Assembly (NCBI GenBank): GCA_027317105.1
Contig: DAHVFH010000215.1
Coordinates: 1 to 17,562 of the forward strand
Direction: 5' to 3'
DNA: 17,562 nt
DNA from: Cytophagales bacterium
GTDB lineage: Bacteria > Bacteroidota > Bacteroidia > Cytophagales > Cyclobacteriaceae
The notes beneath the pieces were generated by a model, which had not been told where the DNA came from, searched no databases, and saw nothing but the letters and a program-made list of their open reading frames with translations. How positions within the stretch are numbered: position 1 is the first letter of the stretch; each line of letters starts with the position of its first letter. Made by a program: the position numbers and the translations under genes. This document shows, piece by piece, positions 6,722-15,467 of this stretch.

Positions 6722-7690
6722 ATGTCAAGAATATTAACCGGAATACAAAGCAGTGGACGTCCGCACCTCGGCAATTTATTAGGAGCCATTATTCCCGCGA
6801 TCAAACTTTCCAAACTGCCCGGCAATGAATCCCTTTTTTTTATTGCTGATCTTCATTCGCTTATCTCCATCAAAGATGCCAAAGTACGTGAGCAAAATGT
6901 TCGTGCTGTAGCTGCCGCCTGGCTAGCTTTTGGCTTTGATACAGAAAAGAATTTGCTTTATCGCCAAAGTCGGATACCGATAGTGTGTGAACTCACCTGG
7001 TGCCTCAATTGCATTACCCCCTACCCGATGCTCGCCAACGCCCATTCGTTTAAAGACAAGTCAGAGAAACTGGCGGATGTAAATGCAGGATTGTTCACCT
7101 ACCCGGTGTTAATGACAGCCGATATTATTTTGTATGACGCTCATTATGTGCCCGTAGGCAAAGATCAAAAACAACACCTGGAGATGGCACGCGACATTGC
7201 TACTACCTTCAACAATCTTTATGGCGAAACGTTTGTTGTGCCAGAGGCTAAAATTGAAGAAGATACGATGACCATCCCCGGAACGGATGGACAGAAGATG
7301 AGTAAATCATACGGCAACATCATTGACATCTTCCTTCCCGATAAAGAACTTCTCAAACAAATAAAGACGATTGTTACTGACAGTACCCCTGTGGAAGCAC
7401 CCAAAAATCCGGATCAAGATAATGTGTTTGCTATCTATAAATTGGTGGCCACTCCAGAACAAACAGAATCGCTCCGCCAAAAATACTTAGCTGGCAATTT
7501 TGGCTATGGACATGCCAAACAAGAGTTGTATGAATTGATCATTCAGAAATTTTCAAAAGAAAGGGAGGCATACAATCATTTTATGAACAGTGACGAATTA
7601 GATAAAATATTAAATCGCTGCGAAGAAAAGGCTACGGCAATTGCCACCACAGTCATTGAAAAAGTAAGAAGAAAATTAGGGTTCAACTAA
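6722..7690 (+). CDS. trpS: Tryptophan--tRNA ligase
   Basis: A class I aminoacyl-tRNA synthetase that charges tRNA-Trp in the cytosol, 322 residues, typical of bacterial TrpRS. The HIGH-like signature is GRPHLGN at 12-18, the KMSKS loop is exact at 202-206, and the substrate-pocket motif MTADIILYDAHYVPVGKDQ spans about 141-159. The start ATG is preceded by AATTAATTT with no Shine-Dalgarno sequence. The gene is monocistronic by layout. It diverges from the DUF1573 gene and converges with the small unknown gene at 7773-8180, separated by 82 bp without a clear terminator hairpin. Confidence 0.96.
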   Translation: MSRILTGIQSSGRPHLGNLLGAIIPAIKLSKLPGNESLFFIADLHSLISIKDAKVREQNVRAVAAAWLAFGFDTEKNLLYRQSRIPIVCELTWCLNCITPYPMLANAHSFKDKSEKLADVNAGLFTYPVLMTADIILYDAHYVPVGKDQKQHLEMARDIATTFNNLYGETFVVPEAKIEEDTMTIPGTDGQKMSKSYGNIIDIFLPDKELLKQIKTIVTDSTPVEAPKNPDQDNVFAIYKLVATPEQTESLRQKYLAGNFGYGHAKQELYELIIQKFSKEREAYNHFMNSDELDKILNRCEEKATAIATTVIEKVRRKLGFN

Positions 7691-7772
7691 TTGCGAGCTT
7701 CTACACATAATCAGGCATCCATTTTGGTATCCCAATCCTGTGATAGAGAATGCAGCTACAAGTATCTATGCG

Positions 7773-8180
7773 TCACGCTTCACTCCAAACCACCTCCTGT
7801 TTATCCTTTCCCACATTCAAAATAATCCGAAGCGGATTGGGCACGATCACTAATTTAGTATCCTTGCCCGGAATAGAATCTACCTCTACAAAAACACCTT
7901 CTGTACCAGCCACAGAGAACTCATTGTTAGGCCCAATCTCATATTTTTTTGCGATGTAGGCAGCCGGGAACAACACATCGGTTTCTGGGGAAAGTTTATC
8001 ATGAACGACTTGGAGGGCTTCCTCCAGGTAGTCCCCATATTTTACGTGTAAGGCGTCTTCCATATCGTGCAATTCTTCCTCTAGATCGTCATATTTCGGA
8101 TTGCTATAGTCTATTTTCTTTAATTCATTTCGCTTGATTGCGATCTGCTGAATGGCCTTATCCAATGCTTTCGTATCCAT
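7773..8180 (-). CDS. Conserved-looking small protein of unknown function
   Basis: I do not recognise the family. The likely product has 135 residues starting MDTKALDKAIQQ; an upstream in-frame ATG at 8213 would add only MLFIILEKILI, which looks like translated leader. The first half is strongly charged and helical (NELKKIDYSNPKYDDLEEELHDMED style), consistent with a coiled coil. The second half looks beta-rich, with VFVEVDSIPGKDTKLVIVPNPLRI. There is no signal peptide or membrane segment, so it is probably cytosolic. It faces trpS and diverges from hppD with a 91-bp shared promoter region. Confidence 0.75.
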   Translation of the reverse strand: MDTKALDKAIQQIAIKRNELKKIDYSNPKYDDLEEELHDMEDALHVKYGDYLEEALQVVHDKLSPETDVLFPAAYIAKKYEIGPNNEFSVAGTEGVFVEVDSIPGKDTKLVIVPNPLRIILNVGKDKQEVVWSEA

Positions 8181-8227
8181 AATCAGAATTTTTTCCAAGA
8201 TTATGAAAAGCACTTGATTTTAAAAAT

Positions 8228-8256
8228 TTAATAGGTAGAATGATTAAATTTGTCAA
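8228..8256 (-). promoter_or_regulatory. Candidate promoter for the 7773-8180 gene
   Basis: Minus strand: TTGACA (8256-8251), a 17-bp spacer, then TATTAA (8233-8228). The hexamers and spacing match the general sigma-70 pattern, with 4 of 6 in the -10. It overlaps the hppD -7 element on the other strand by two bases. Bacteroidota sigma factors often prefer other sequences, so this is moderate at best. Confidence 0.35.
8245..8252 (+). promoter_or_regulatory. Candidate -7 element for hppD
   Basis: TAAATTTG matches TAnnTTTG exactly and lies 19 bp before the hppD ATG, predicting a leader of roughly a dozen bases. I see no -33 TTTG at standard spacing. Confidence 0.4.
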
Positions 8257-8271
8257 GTTAAAATAACAAAA

Positions 8272-9366
8272 ATGGCAACGGATTTCTTACCCATCAATGG
8301 CACCGACCACATTGAATTTTATGTGGGCAACGCCAAGCAGGCCGCCTTGTATTACCAACATTGTTTTGGCTTCGAACTAATCGCCTATGCGGGCCCCGAA
8401 ACAGGGGTTCGCGATCGCGCCTCTTATGTGCTTCAGCAAAATAAAATCCGGTTTGTGCTCACCACTTCCCTAGTTCCCGATTCTGAGATTAGCCATCACG
8501 TTGTGAAACATGGCGATGGGGTGAAAGTACTAGGCCTTTGGGTGGACGATGCCACAAAATCTTTTCAGGAAACCATACTTCGTGGTGCAGAAGTCGCTGT
8601 TGAACCCAAAACGTTAAAAGACGAATTGGGCGAAGTCGTTCTTTCATCCATCAAAACGTACGGTGAAACCATTCACACGTTTGTGGAGCGGAAAAATTAT
8701 AAAGGCTTGTTTCTACCGGGCTACAAACCCGTGACCAATAAATTCAAACCTACACCTATCGGATTAAAACACGTAGATCATTGCGTGGGCAATGTAGAGT
8801 TAGGGCAAATGAATCGATGGGTGAAGTACTACGAAGACGTAATGGGATTTAAATTGCTCATCACTTTTGACGATAAAGACATTTCAACGGAATACAGTTC
8901 ATTGATGAGTAAAGTGGTTTCAAACGGAAATGGGTACATTAAATTTCCAATCAACGAACCTGCGAGTGGCAAAAAGAAATCCCAAATTGAAGAATATTTA
9001 GATTTTTATCACAGCCCTGGTGTTCAACATATCGCCATTGCCACCGATGACATCATTAAAACCGTTAGTGAATTAAAAAACAGAGGTGTTGAATTTTTGC
9101 GTGTGCCTGAAGTTTATTATGAAGATGTAAAGCAACGTGTGGGGCATATCAATGAAGACTGGAAGGAATTACAAAAACTAAACATCCTTATCGATCGTGA
9201 TGAAGAAGGGTATTTGCTTCAGATTTTTTCCAAACCGGTGCAAGATCGCCCTACATTATTTTTTGAAATCATCGAGCGAAACGGAGCAAAATCATTTGGC
9301 AAAGGGAATTTCAAAGCCTTATTTGAGGCGATAGAATTAGAACAGGAATTAAGGGGTAATTTGTAA
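8272..9366 (+). CDS. hppD: 4-hydroxyphenylpyruvate dioxygenase
   Basis: A non-haem iron enzyme that converts 4-hydroxyphenylpyruvate to homogentisate, the second step of tyrosine breakdown. At 364 residues it has the usual two vicinal-oxygen-chelate domains: N-terminal about 9-140, catalytic about 162-345. The iron ligands are readable as His170 (in LKHVDH), His253 (in GVQHIA) and Glu332 (in FFEIIER). The C-terminal signature NGAKSFGKGNFKALFEAIE is diagnostic of HPPD and the helix that gates the active site. No homogentisate dioxygenase or other tyrosine-pathway gene is nearby. Its stop codon overlaps the likely promoter of the toxin-antitoxin pair that follows 9 bp later. Confidence 0.95.
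   Translation: MATDFLPINGTDHIEFYVGNAKQAALYYQHCFGFELIAYAGPETGVRDRASYVLQQNKIRFVLTTSLVPDSEISHHVVKHGDGVKVLGLWVDDATKSFQETILRGAEVAVEPKTLKDELGEVVLSSIKTYGETIHTFVERKNYKGLFLPGYKPVTNKFKPTPIGLKHVDHCVGNVELGQMNRWVKYYEDVMGFKLLITFDDKDISTEYSSLMSKVVSNGNGYIKFPINEPASGKKKSQIEEYLDFYHSPGVQHIAIATDDIIKTVSELKNRGVEFLRVPEVYYEDVKQRVGHINEDWKELQKLNILIDRDEEGYLLQIFSKPVQDRPTLFFEIIERNGAKSFGKGNFKALFEAIELEQELRGNL
9347..9361. promoter_or_regulatory. Inverted repeat before the toxin-antitoxin pair, possible operator
   Basis: AATTA-N5-TAATT lies inside the last hppD codons, three bases before the TAACTTTG element. The position suits autorepression by an antitoxin, but the arms are short and AT-only. Confidence 0.25.
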
Positions 9367-9371
9367 CTTTG
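9364..9371 (+). promoter_or_regulatory. Candidate -7 element for the toxin-antitoxin pair (leaderless)
   Basis: TAACTTTG matches TAnnTTTG exactly and ends only 4 bp before the antitoxin ATG, so transcription would start at or next to the ATG. Its TAA is also the hppD stop codon. No -33 element is evident. Confidence 0.4.
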
Positions 9372-9375
9372 AACT

Positions 9376-9618
9376 ATGGAAGCGGTAAGAATAAAAAAAG
9401 TAAAAAGAACAGGACGGCAACTTAGGGTCGATCTTCCAGATGATTTTAAGGCGGAGGAAATGGATGTGATTGTTTTACCTTCTGAAAAAGAAACCGGTGA
9501 AATGGGAAAACCAATTGATCTAGAAACCTGGAGAAAGTCATTACGGGAAGAGTTCTCTAAGTTTAATGTTGACCTGAGCAACTTAACTTACAACAGAGAA
9601 GAATTATATGACCGATAG
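9376..9618 (+). CDS. Putative antitoxin of a PIN toxin pair
   Basis: An 80-residue protein whose role is inferred mainly from position: it precedes and overlaps a PIN-domain gene by 11 bp. The N-terminal part, VRIKKVKRTGRQLRVDLPDDFKAEEMDVIVLPS style, looks like a small beta-rich DNA-binding module of the kind found in Bacteroidota antitoxins (AbrB or DUF2281-like). The C-terminal part (about 45-80, LETWRKSLREEFSKFN...) is amphipathic and acidic enough to wrap the toxin. It would neutralise the toxin and repress the operon. I cannot assign a named family. Confidence 0.6.
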   Translation: MEAVRIKKVKRTGRQLRVDLPDDFKAEEMDVIVLPSEKETGEMGKPIDLETWRKSLREEFSKFNVDLSNLTYNREELYDR

Positions 9619-10021
9619 GATTTTTGTTGATAGTAATATCTTGCTCTATCTTATTGACAAAAGTTCAGCGATTAAAAAACAAAAGGTGGAGAATTTATTA
9701 TCACCCGAATTTTTGATCAGCACTCAGGTTGTCGCTGAAAACATTAGTGTTTGTTTAAAGAAAATAAAACTTGATAAAGCAACTACATTTGATTTCGCAA
9801 GAAAGCTTCTGAGTCGTTTCCAAACCGTGGTTATCACCCCTGAAATTCTTTTAAAGAGTTTTGATATCTCTACTCTATATCAATTAAGTTCTTGGGACTC
9901 TATCATAATTGCTACCGCAATGGTTTCTCATTGTAACATTGTTTACTCCGAAGATATGCAAGACGGCCTCGTGATAGAAAATACCCTTACGATCCGAAAT
10001 CCATTCAAAATTACAGCCTAA
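9608..10021 (+). CDS. PIN-domain ribonuclease toxin (VapC-like)
   Basis: A 137-residue PIN protein, the usual VapC length. The acidic metal-binding residues of the PIN active site are in place: Asp8 (FVDSNILLY), Glu44 (VVAEN), Asp97 (SWDSIIIATA), with Glu115/Asp116 and Asp119 near the last strand (YSEDMQDG). VapC toxins cleave specific RNAs, often initiator tRNA or 23S rRNA; the target here is unknown. Translation starts inside the end of the antitoxin gene, suggesting translational coupling. The phosphohexomutase gene begins 2 bp after its stop, so the toxin operon probably reads into it or shares its transcript. Confidence 0.85.
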   Translation: MTDRIFVDSNILLYLIDKSSAIKKQKVENLLSPEFLISTQVVAENISVCLKKIKLDKATTFDFARKLLSRFQTVVITPEILLKSFDISTLYQLSSWDSIIIATAMVSHCNIVYSEDMQDGLVIENTLTIRNPFKITA

Positions 10022-10023
10022 TT

Positions 10024-11745
10024 ATGTCCTCACTTTTAGAAATGGCAACTGCCAAAGCAAACCATTGGCTCAACAGCAACATTGACGAAGCAAGCAAAGA
10101 ACAGGTAAAGAAATTGCTCGCCAATGCAGACACCAAAGAACTCATAGACAGTTTTTATAAAGACCTTGAATTTGGCACGGGAGGATTACGCGGCATCATG
10201 GGTGTGGGCGCCAATTGCATGAACCAGTACACGGTCGGAGCAGCGACACAAGGATTGGCCAACTACCTGAAGAAATCGTTCCCTGCCAAACAAATTCAAG
10301 TAGCCATTGCCCACGATAGCAGAAACGACAGCAAGTATTTTGCGCAGGTCACTGCCAATGTGTTTTCCGCCAATGGCATCATTGTCCATTTGTTTCCCGA
10401 CCTTCGCCCTACCCCACTTCTTTCATTTGCCATCCGTCATTTAAAATGTGACTCGGGCGTTGTCGTTACGGCTTCTCATAACCCAAAAGAATACAACGGT
10501 TACAAGGCCTATTGGAATGATGGCGCCCAATTAGTGCCTCCACATGACAACAACGTGATCAAAGAAGTAAACGCCATCTCAGGTTTTGATAAGGTGAAAT
10601 TTGTTGCCGATCCCTCCAAAATTAAAACCATAGAGCCAGAAGTAGAAGAAGCTTACTATAAAGAGGTTCTCGCGCGGATTCCCAGAAAAGAAAGCATCAT
10701 CAAACAAAAAAAGATCTCTTTGGTTTATTCCAGTCTTCATGGAGCAGGAATTACGATGGTACCCGAATGCCTGAAAAGACTGGGCTTCGAAAACATTAAT
10801 ATTATTGAAGAGCAACGGATTCCTGACGGCAATTTTCCTACGGTTCAATCACCAAATCCAGAAGAAAAAGCTGCGATGGAACTTGCTTTGAAAAAGGCTA
10901 AGGAACTTAATGCCGATTTGGTTATGGCCACCGACCCGGACACGGATCGGGTTGGCTTTGGAATTAAAAATGATAAAGGTGAGTTTTTTCTTCTCAATGG
11001 AAATCAGGCTTTCAGTCTGATGATGTGGTTCATCCTGAACAACCTCAAAGACAAAAAGGATGCCTATATCGTGAAGACCATTGTTACGACTGAGTTGGTC
11101 GATGACATGGCCCAACACTTTGGCGTGGAGTGCCACAATACTCTTACCGGATTCAAATACATTGCCGAGTTGATGGGTCAATTGGAAGGAAAGAAAAAGT
11201 TTATTGCAGCCGGTGAAGAAAGTTATGGCTACATGGTTGGGGATTTCGTTCGCGACAAGGATGCCGTAAGTGCATGTGTTTTTTTTGCCGCCATGGCTGC
11301 GGCAGCGAAGGAGGATGGCGAAACTTTGTATGATTGGCTTCTGAAGATGTACATCGAAAATAGTTTTTATAAAGAAGGACTAATTAACCTCGTCCGAAAA
11401 GGAGCAGATGGGGAGCAACAGATAAAAGCAATGATGGAAAAATTTAGAATCGATCCCCCTCAAGAACTTGCCGGGGAGAAAATTATTCGCTTCCTCGATT
11501 ACAAAACAAGTATTGAGAAAAAACTGACTTCCGGAAAGACCGAAACTATCAGTTTACCAAAATCTGATGTTCTCCAATTTTATACGGAACAGGGAAGTAA
11601 AATTTCTGTTCGCCCTTCGGGCACAGAACCAAAGATAAAATTCTATGTGAGCATCAAGGGTAAACTCGTAACAAAGTCTGATTTTGAAAAAATAAATAGC
11701 GAACTGGATGCCAAAATTGACGCTTTTAGAAAGGCCCTAACCTAG
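10024..11745 (+). CDS. pgcA: Phosphohexomutase (phosphoglucomutase/phosphomannomutase)
   Basis: An alpha-D-phosphohexomutase that moves phosphate between C1 and C6 of a hexose, probably glucose. At 573 residues it aligns in layout and length with Bacillus PgcA. The active-site phosphoserine is Ser141 in TASHNP, the magnesium loop DPDTDR is at 294-299, the sugar-recognition GEESYGY at 387-393, and the phosphate-binding RPSGTEPK at 520-527. The N-terminal FYKDLEFGTGGLRG is typical of this subgroup. It follows the toxin stop by 2 bp with no visible promoter of its own, and its last 9 bp overlap the end of the OPT gene on the other strand. Substrate choice between glucose and mannose phosphates cannot be fixed here. 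Confidence 0.9.
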   Translation: MSSLLEMATAKANHWLNSNIDEASKEQVKKLLANADTKELIDSFYKDLEFGTGGLRGIMGVGANCMNQYTVGAATQGLANYLKKSFPAKQIQVAIAHDSRNDSKYFAQVTANVFSANGIIVHLFPDLRPTPLLSFAIRHLKCDSGVVVTASHNPKEYNGYKAYWNDGAQLVPPHDNNVIKEVNAISGFDKVKFVADPSKIKTIEPEVEEAYYKEVLARIPRKESIIKQKKISLVYSSLHGAGITMVPECLKRLGFENINIIEEQRIPDGNFPTVQSPNPEEKAAMELALKKAKELNADLVMATDPDTDRVGFGIKNDKGEFFLLNGNQAFSLMMWFILNNLKDKKDAYIVKTIVTTELVDDMAQHFGVECHNTLTGFKYIAELMGQLEGKKKFIAAGEESYGYMVGDFVRDKDAVSACVFFAAMAAAAKEDGETLYDWLLKMYIENSFYKEGLINLVRKGADGEQQIKAMMEKFRIDPPQELAGEKIIRFLDYKTSIEKKLTSGKTETISLPKSDVLQFYTEQGSKISVRPSGTEPKIKFYVSIKGKLVTKSDFEKINSELDAKIDAFRKALT

Positions 11746-13782
11746 GTCTTTTTTAACAGCTGTTCTCCCCAAGATAAAAGCCATCGCAGCAAAACAAAGA
11801 ACCCCAAAAATAGAGTAGCCATTTACGCTTAGTAATTTAGTGAGTCCATGTTCCAAACTTATGGATTGAAGTGATTCGTAATAAAATACAGAGAGTACGG
11901 CTACCACTACCCCGGAAATTGCCCCTCCGGCTATCAAGCCGGTGGCAAAAAGATTACCTCTTCCCAACTCGTCCTCTTCTACCTTTTCATTTTTCCGCTC
12001 CGTTCGCCAATTGATAAAACCCTTAACCGCTCCACCGATGAAAATGGGAAGTGTCGTGGCTAATGGCAAATACAAACCGATCGCAAACGCCAAGGCTTTT
12101 ATCCCGCAAAGCTCCAGCGTAATTGAAATAAAAAAACCAACCATCACATATTGCCAATCTAAATTAAAGGATAGAATTCCTTTAGTCAACGTGGCCATTA
12201 GGGTTGCCTGTGGTGCAGGGTATTTTGTACTACCAATGGCATGCGTAAAACCTTGATCAATCAAGTCTTGCGTAGGGGTGTCTAGCACTTTTATGATAAT
12301 GCCGATGGCCAATGACGATACCAAAGCTCCAATAAAAAGGGCCAACTGTTGGTATTTTGGTGTGGCCCCGACTAAAAAGCCAGTCTTCAAATCTTGGGAG
12401 GTTCCGCCTGCATTAGCCGCAGCAATACAAATGATCCCACCTACCACCAACGCCATGGGTTCGTACATTTTTCCCGTCCAACCCACAGCCGTAAAGATCA
12501 AACACGTCCCCATCAAAGTCGCAATGGTCATTCCACTGATTGGGCTATTGCTTGTGCCAACCAAACCAACGATACGGCTGGCAACAGTAACGAAAAAGAA
12601 ACCAAAAATAATTATTAAAACTCCAAGCAACATCTTTTGAACGATGCTATCACCGGGGATTTTTGGGAGAATAGCAATAATAACAACCAATAAAATACTT
12701 CCGATGATTACGACTTTAAACGAAAGATCACGTTCAGTCCTTAAAACACCAGATTCCCCTTTCTCTTTTAACGAACCCATACTCTCTCGAAATGAGCTGA
12801 CGATAGTAGGAATTGTCTTAAGCAAAGTGATAAGCCCTCCAGCGGCCACCGCACCAGCTCCAATTTGGCGGATATAAGCAAAATAGATGGCCGAAGAAGG
12901 ATTAGCAAAAGTCTTTTCAACAGGATCCCAATCTCCTCGGCCGCCTGCTGTAGCCACATCTTTCAGATAGCCAAGGGTCACCAATTGGTGAGCGATTTGT
13001 TCCGAAGGGACGAGTGTTGCGAGTAAAGGAATAAGCGCCCACCATGCCAATACCGAACCCGCCACTAGCACGCCAGAAATTTTCGGGCCGATGATGTAAC
13101 CCACGCCTAAATACTCCGGAGTGATTTCTCCATTGATCGTTGCCGAAGGCCAGAATTTATTAGCTTGGCGAGTTATAAAGGTTGGGGTTTCAGCTATTAC
13201 ATGGAAAACTTTCTGCAACATGGCATAAGCAAAAGCAACACCCATTCCCACAAAAGCGGTCATTGCAAAAACGCCCCCCTTTTCTCCGGCTTGTAATACC
13301 GAAGCACATGCTGTTCCCTCAGGATAAGGAAGAGAATCATGTTCATTTACAATCAGTGATTTGCGCAATGGAATCATCATCATGGTGCCTAACATCCCGC
13401 CCAAAGCAGCAAGGGAAAAAATAGTGAAGTAATTGAAGTAATTGGCACTGTTGATGACTCCGTTTTCATCGGCTGATAAAAATAAAAATCCGGGCAAGGT
13501 AAACGCCACCCCTGCGGCTATCGATTCACCCGCAGAACCAGTCGTTTGAATAATATTGTTTTCTAATATCGTAGTCTTGAAAAGCCTTCTTCCCAGCGTG
13601 ATCGCAATCACGGCAATGGGAATCGAAGCCGTTACCGTCAAGCCTGCTTTAATAGCGAGATAGGTGGTGGAACAGCCAAAGACAACTCCGAAGAAGCAAC
13701 CCAGCAAAACAGACTTTATGGTGAACTCTGCAATGTTTTCCCCTGGTGCAATATACGGTTTGAAGTTTTTAAGTAGCGCCAT
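11737..13782 (-). CDS. OPT family oligopeptide transporter
   Basis: A proton-coupled importer of short peptides (or possibly metal chelates) in the inner membrane. The 681-residue protein is almost entirely hydrophobic, with on the order of 14-16 membrane segments. Family marks are the N-terminal FGCSTTYLAIKAGLTV (about 35-50), NNIIQTTGSAGESIAAGVAFTLP (split at about 75-97), YPEGTACA at 143-150 and NSPISGMTI at 402-410. A charged loop near 585-605 separates the last bundle. It starts 12 bp after the POT gene stops, so the two form an operon. Its stop codon is interlocked with that of the mutase gene, leaving no space for a terminator between them. Confidence 0.9.
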   Translation of the reverse strand: MALLKNFKPYIAPGENIAEFTIKSVLLGCFFGVVFGCSTTYLAIKAGLTVTASIPIAVIAITLGRRLFKTTILENNIIQTTGSAGESIAAGVAFTLPGFLFLSADENGVINSANYFNYFTIFSLAALGGMLGTMMMIPLRKSLIVNEHDSLPYPEGTACASVLQAGEKGGVFAMTAFVGMGVAFAYAMLQKVFHVIAETPTFITRQANKFWPSATINGEITPEYLGVGYIIGPKISGVLVAGSVLAWWALIPLLATLVPSEQIAHQLVTLGYLKDVATAGGRGDWDPVEKTFANPSSAIYFAYIRQIGAGAVAAGGLITLLKTIPTIVSSFRESMGSLKEKGESGVLRTERDLSFKVVIIGSILLVVIIAILPKIPGDSIVQKMLLGVLIIIFGFFFVTVASRIVGLVGTSNSPISGMTIATLMGTCLIFTAVGWTGKMYEPMALVVGGIICIAAANAGGTSQDLKTGFLVGATPKYQQLALFIGALVSSLAIGIIIKVLDTPTQDLIDQGFTHAIGSTKYPAPQATLMATLTKGILSFNLDWQYVMVGFFISITLELCGIKALAFAIGLYLPLATTLPIFIGGAVKGFINWRTERKNEKVEEDELGRGNLFATGLIAGGAISGVVVAVLSVFYYESLQSISLEHGLTKLLSVNGYSIFGVLCFAAMAFILGRTAVKKDLG

Positions 13783-13794
13783 AAGAATTTTGAT

Positions 13795-15294
13795 TTAACG
13801 AATATCACCCATTAATTTTTTAAGCGGTTTGCTGATCAACAATACAAGAATGGCTACTATCATTAGCCATTTTACCATCACCCAAAATAAATCCACCAGT
13901 AGTTGAGGATTCGCTGTAATAGCCGTGTCGTCAAATTCTCCTCCAAACAACCCCGCTGACAAATTCCCCAAGGCAAGAGACATGAACCAAATCCCCATCA
14001 TCTGACCCAGTAACCTTTTCGGGGCAAGCTTTGAAACCGCACTTAACCCGATCGGATAAAGACATATTTCACCAAAAGTATTTAAAATATAAGTGGCAAT
14101 AAGCCAGCCAGGCAATGCTTTGCTGCCGGATACGATAATCATTGAAGCACCCATCATCACCACAAAGCCTAACCCCATAAAAAACAGGCCCAACGAAAGC
14201 TTAACGGGCGTAGACGGGTTAATATTACGTTTGGCCAACCACACCCATAGCCACGCGAAAACCGGAACAAAGATAATGACCGCTCCAGCAGGCACCGTTT
14301 GAAACCATCCGGCAGGGAATTCAAAAGTCCCAATAAACCGATCGGTATATCGTGCCGCAAACAAATTTAGCGATGAGCCTTGTTGTTCATACCCGGCATA
14401 AAACATGGCCGAAGCCAAAAAGAAAATCGCTATTACTTTTATCTTATTCTTTTCATCTTTATCTAATTTCTCAAATAACAAAACATACGAAAAATAAGCG
14501 ATCACACTTCCTCCAATCGCATACGTTGAAATTTTGGCCACCGCAACCGGGTCAACTGTTATGGTCTTTGTTAGTAAAAGGAAAATGAACAGCGTCAACA
14601 GAAAGCCAAATATCATTAGTCCTATCTTAAAGTTCTTTTCGACTTTTTGTTGAAGGACAGGATCAGAGAGTTTTGCAGCTTCAAGGCCTGCTGTGCCCAA
14701 GGTTTTCTCCGTCAGTTTATATTGAATCACCCCTAGAAACATGCCCACACCGGCTGCCGCAAAACCATAGTGCCAATTGATATTTTCACCGAGGTAACTG
14801 GTAATGATCGGTGCAATGGTGGCCCCAATATTTATCCCCATATAAAAAATTGAAAAACCAGAATCGCGCTTCGCTTGATCGGTAATCGGGTAAAGCTCAC
14901 CTACCAGACTACTTATGTTCGGTTTAAGCAGACCTGTGCCCATCACAATAAATAACAATCCTATAAAAAATGTTTGGGTGAACGGAAAAGCAAGACAGAA
15001 GTGTCCCAAAGTGATTAGACAGCCCCCATAGAAAACTGATTTTCTTAAGCCAAAGAATTTATCGGCCAGCCACCCGCCAGGCAAAGCCAACAAATAAACA
15101 AACATCGTGTACAAACCATACACGGCTCCGCCCGTTTTCTCGTCAAGTCCCATTCCCCCATCCTCAATCGCGGCCACCATGAAAAGAAGTAGCAAAGCCC
15201 GCATTCCATAGTAGCTAAACCGCTCCCACATCTCCGTAAAAAATAAAGTAGCAAGCCCGCGAGGGTGGCCAAAAAATGTTTTAGTAGAATCCAT
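13795..15294 (-). CDS. POT/PTR family proton-dependent peptide symporter
   Basis: An MFS-fold di-/tripeptide importer in the inner membrane, 499 residues with about 14 hydrophobic segments as in bacterial DtpT/DtpA-type proteins. The proton-coupling motif ExxERFxYY is present in EMWERFSYYG (Glu21, Glu24, Arg25, Tyr28, Tyr29), and the PTR2 signature FYMGINIGATIAPIITSYL lies around residue 148-166. First gene of the operon with the OPT transporter 12 bp downstream. Two unrelated peptide importers in one transcript point to growth on protein-rich material. A possible promoter is noted at 15323-15352. Confidence 0.93.
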   Translation of the reverse strand: MDSTKTFFGHPRGLATLFFTEMWERFSYYGMRALLLLFMVAAIEDGGMGLDEKTGGAVYGLYTMFVYLLALPGGWLADKFFGLRKSVFYGGCLITLGHFCLAFPFTQTFFIGLLFIVMGTGLLKPNISSLVGELYPITDQAKRDSGFSIFYMGINIGATIAPIITSYLGENINWHYGFAAAGVGMFLGVIQYKLTEKTLGTAGLEAAKLSDPVLQQKVEKNFKIGLMIFGFLLTLFIFLLLTKTITVDPVAVAKISTYAIGGSVIAYFSYVLLFEKLDKDEKNKIKVIAIFFLASAMFYAGYEQQGSSLNLFAARYTDRFIGTFEFPAGWFQTVPAGAVIIFVPVFAWLWVWLAKRNINPSTPVKLSLGLFFMGLGFVVMMGASMIIVSGSKALPGWLIATYILNTFGEICLYPIGLSAVSKLAPKRLLGQMMGIWFMSLALGNLSAGLFGGEFDDTAITANPQLLVDLFWVMVKWLMIVAILVLLISKPLKKLMGDIR

Positions 15295-15322
15295 CGAGGT
15301 TTTAACCAGCTTAGTAAGCCGA

Positions 15323-15352
15323 CAAAGTACTCGTATTAATCTACAAAGTCAA
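15323..15352 (-). promoter_or_regulatory. Candidate promoter for the peptide-transport operon
   Basis: Minus strand: TTG (15352-15350), 20 bp, then TACTTTG (15329-15323), one base shorter than the TAnnTTTG consensus. It lies 28 bp before the POT ATG. Position and -33 spacing are good; the shortened -7 lowers confidence. Confidence 0.35.
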
Positions 15353-15467
15353 CGAAAAGCGAACCCTGCTTAGAATGAAAAGCCAAAGAATTTAGATAAG
15401 GCAGTACAACGATGGAGTAACCAAAACCGTTCTTGGTGACACTCAACACCTTAAAAGTGAAAAATGG

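Noticed and set aside
7691..7772. Terminator between trpS and the facing small gene
   Set aside because: I found only weak 4-bp pairings and no T-tract on either strand.
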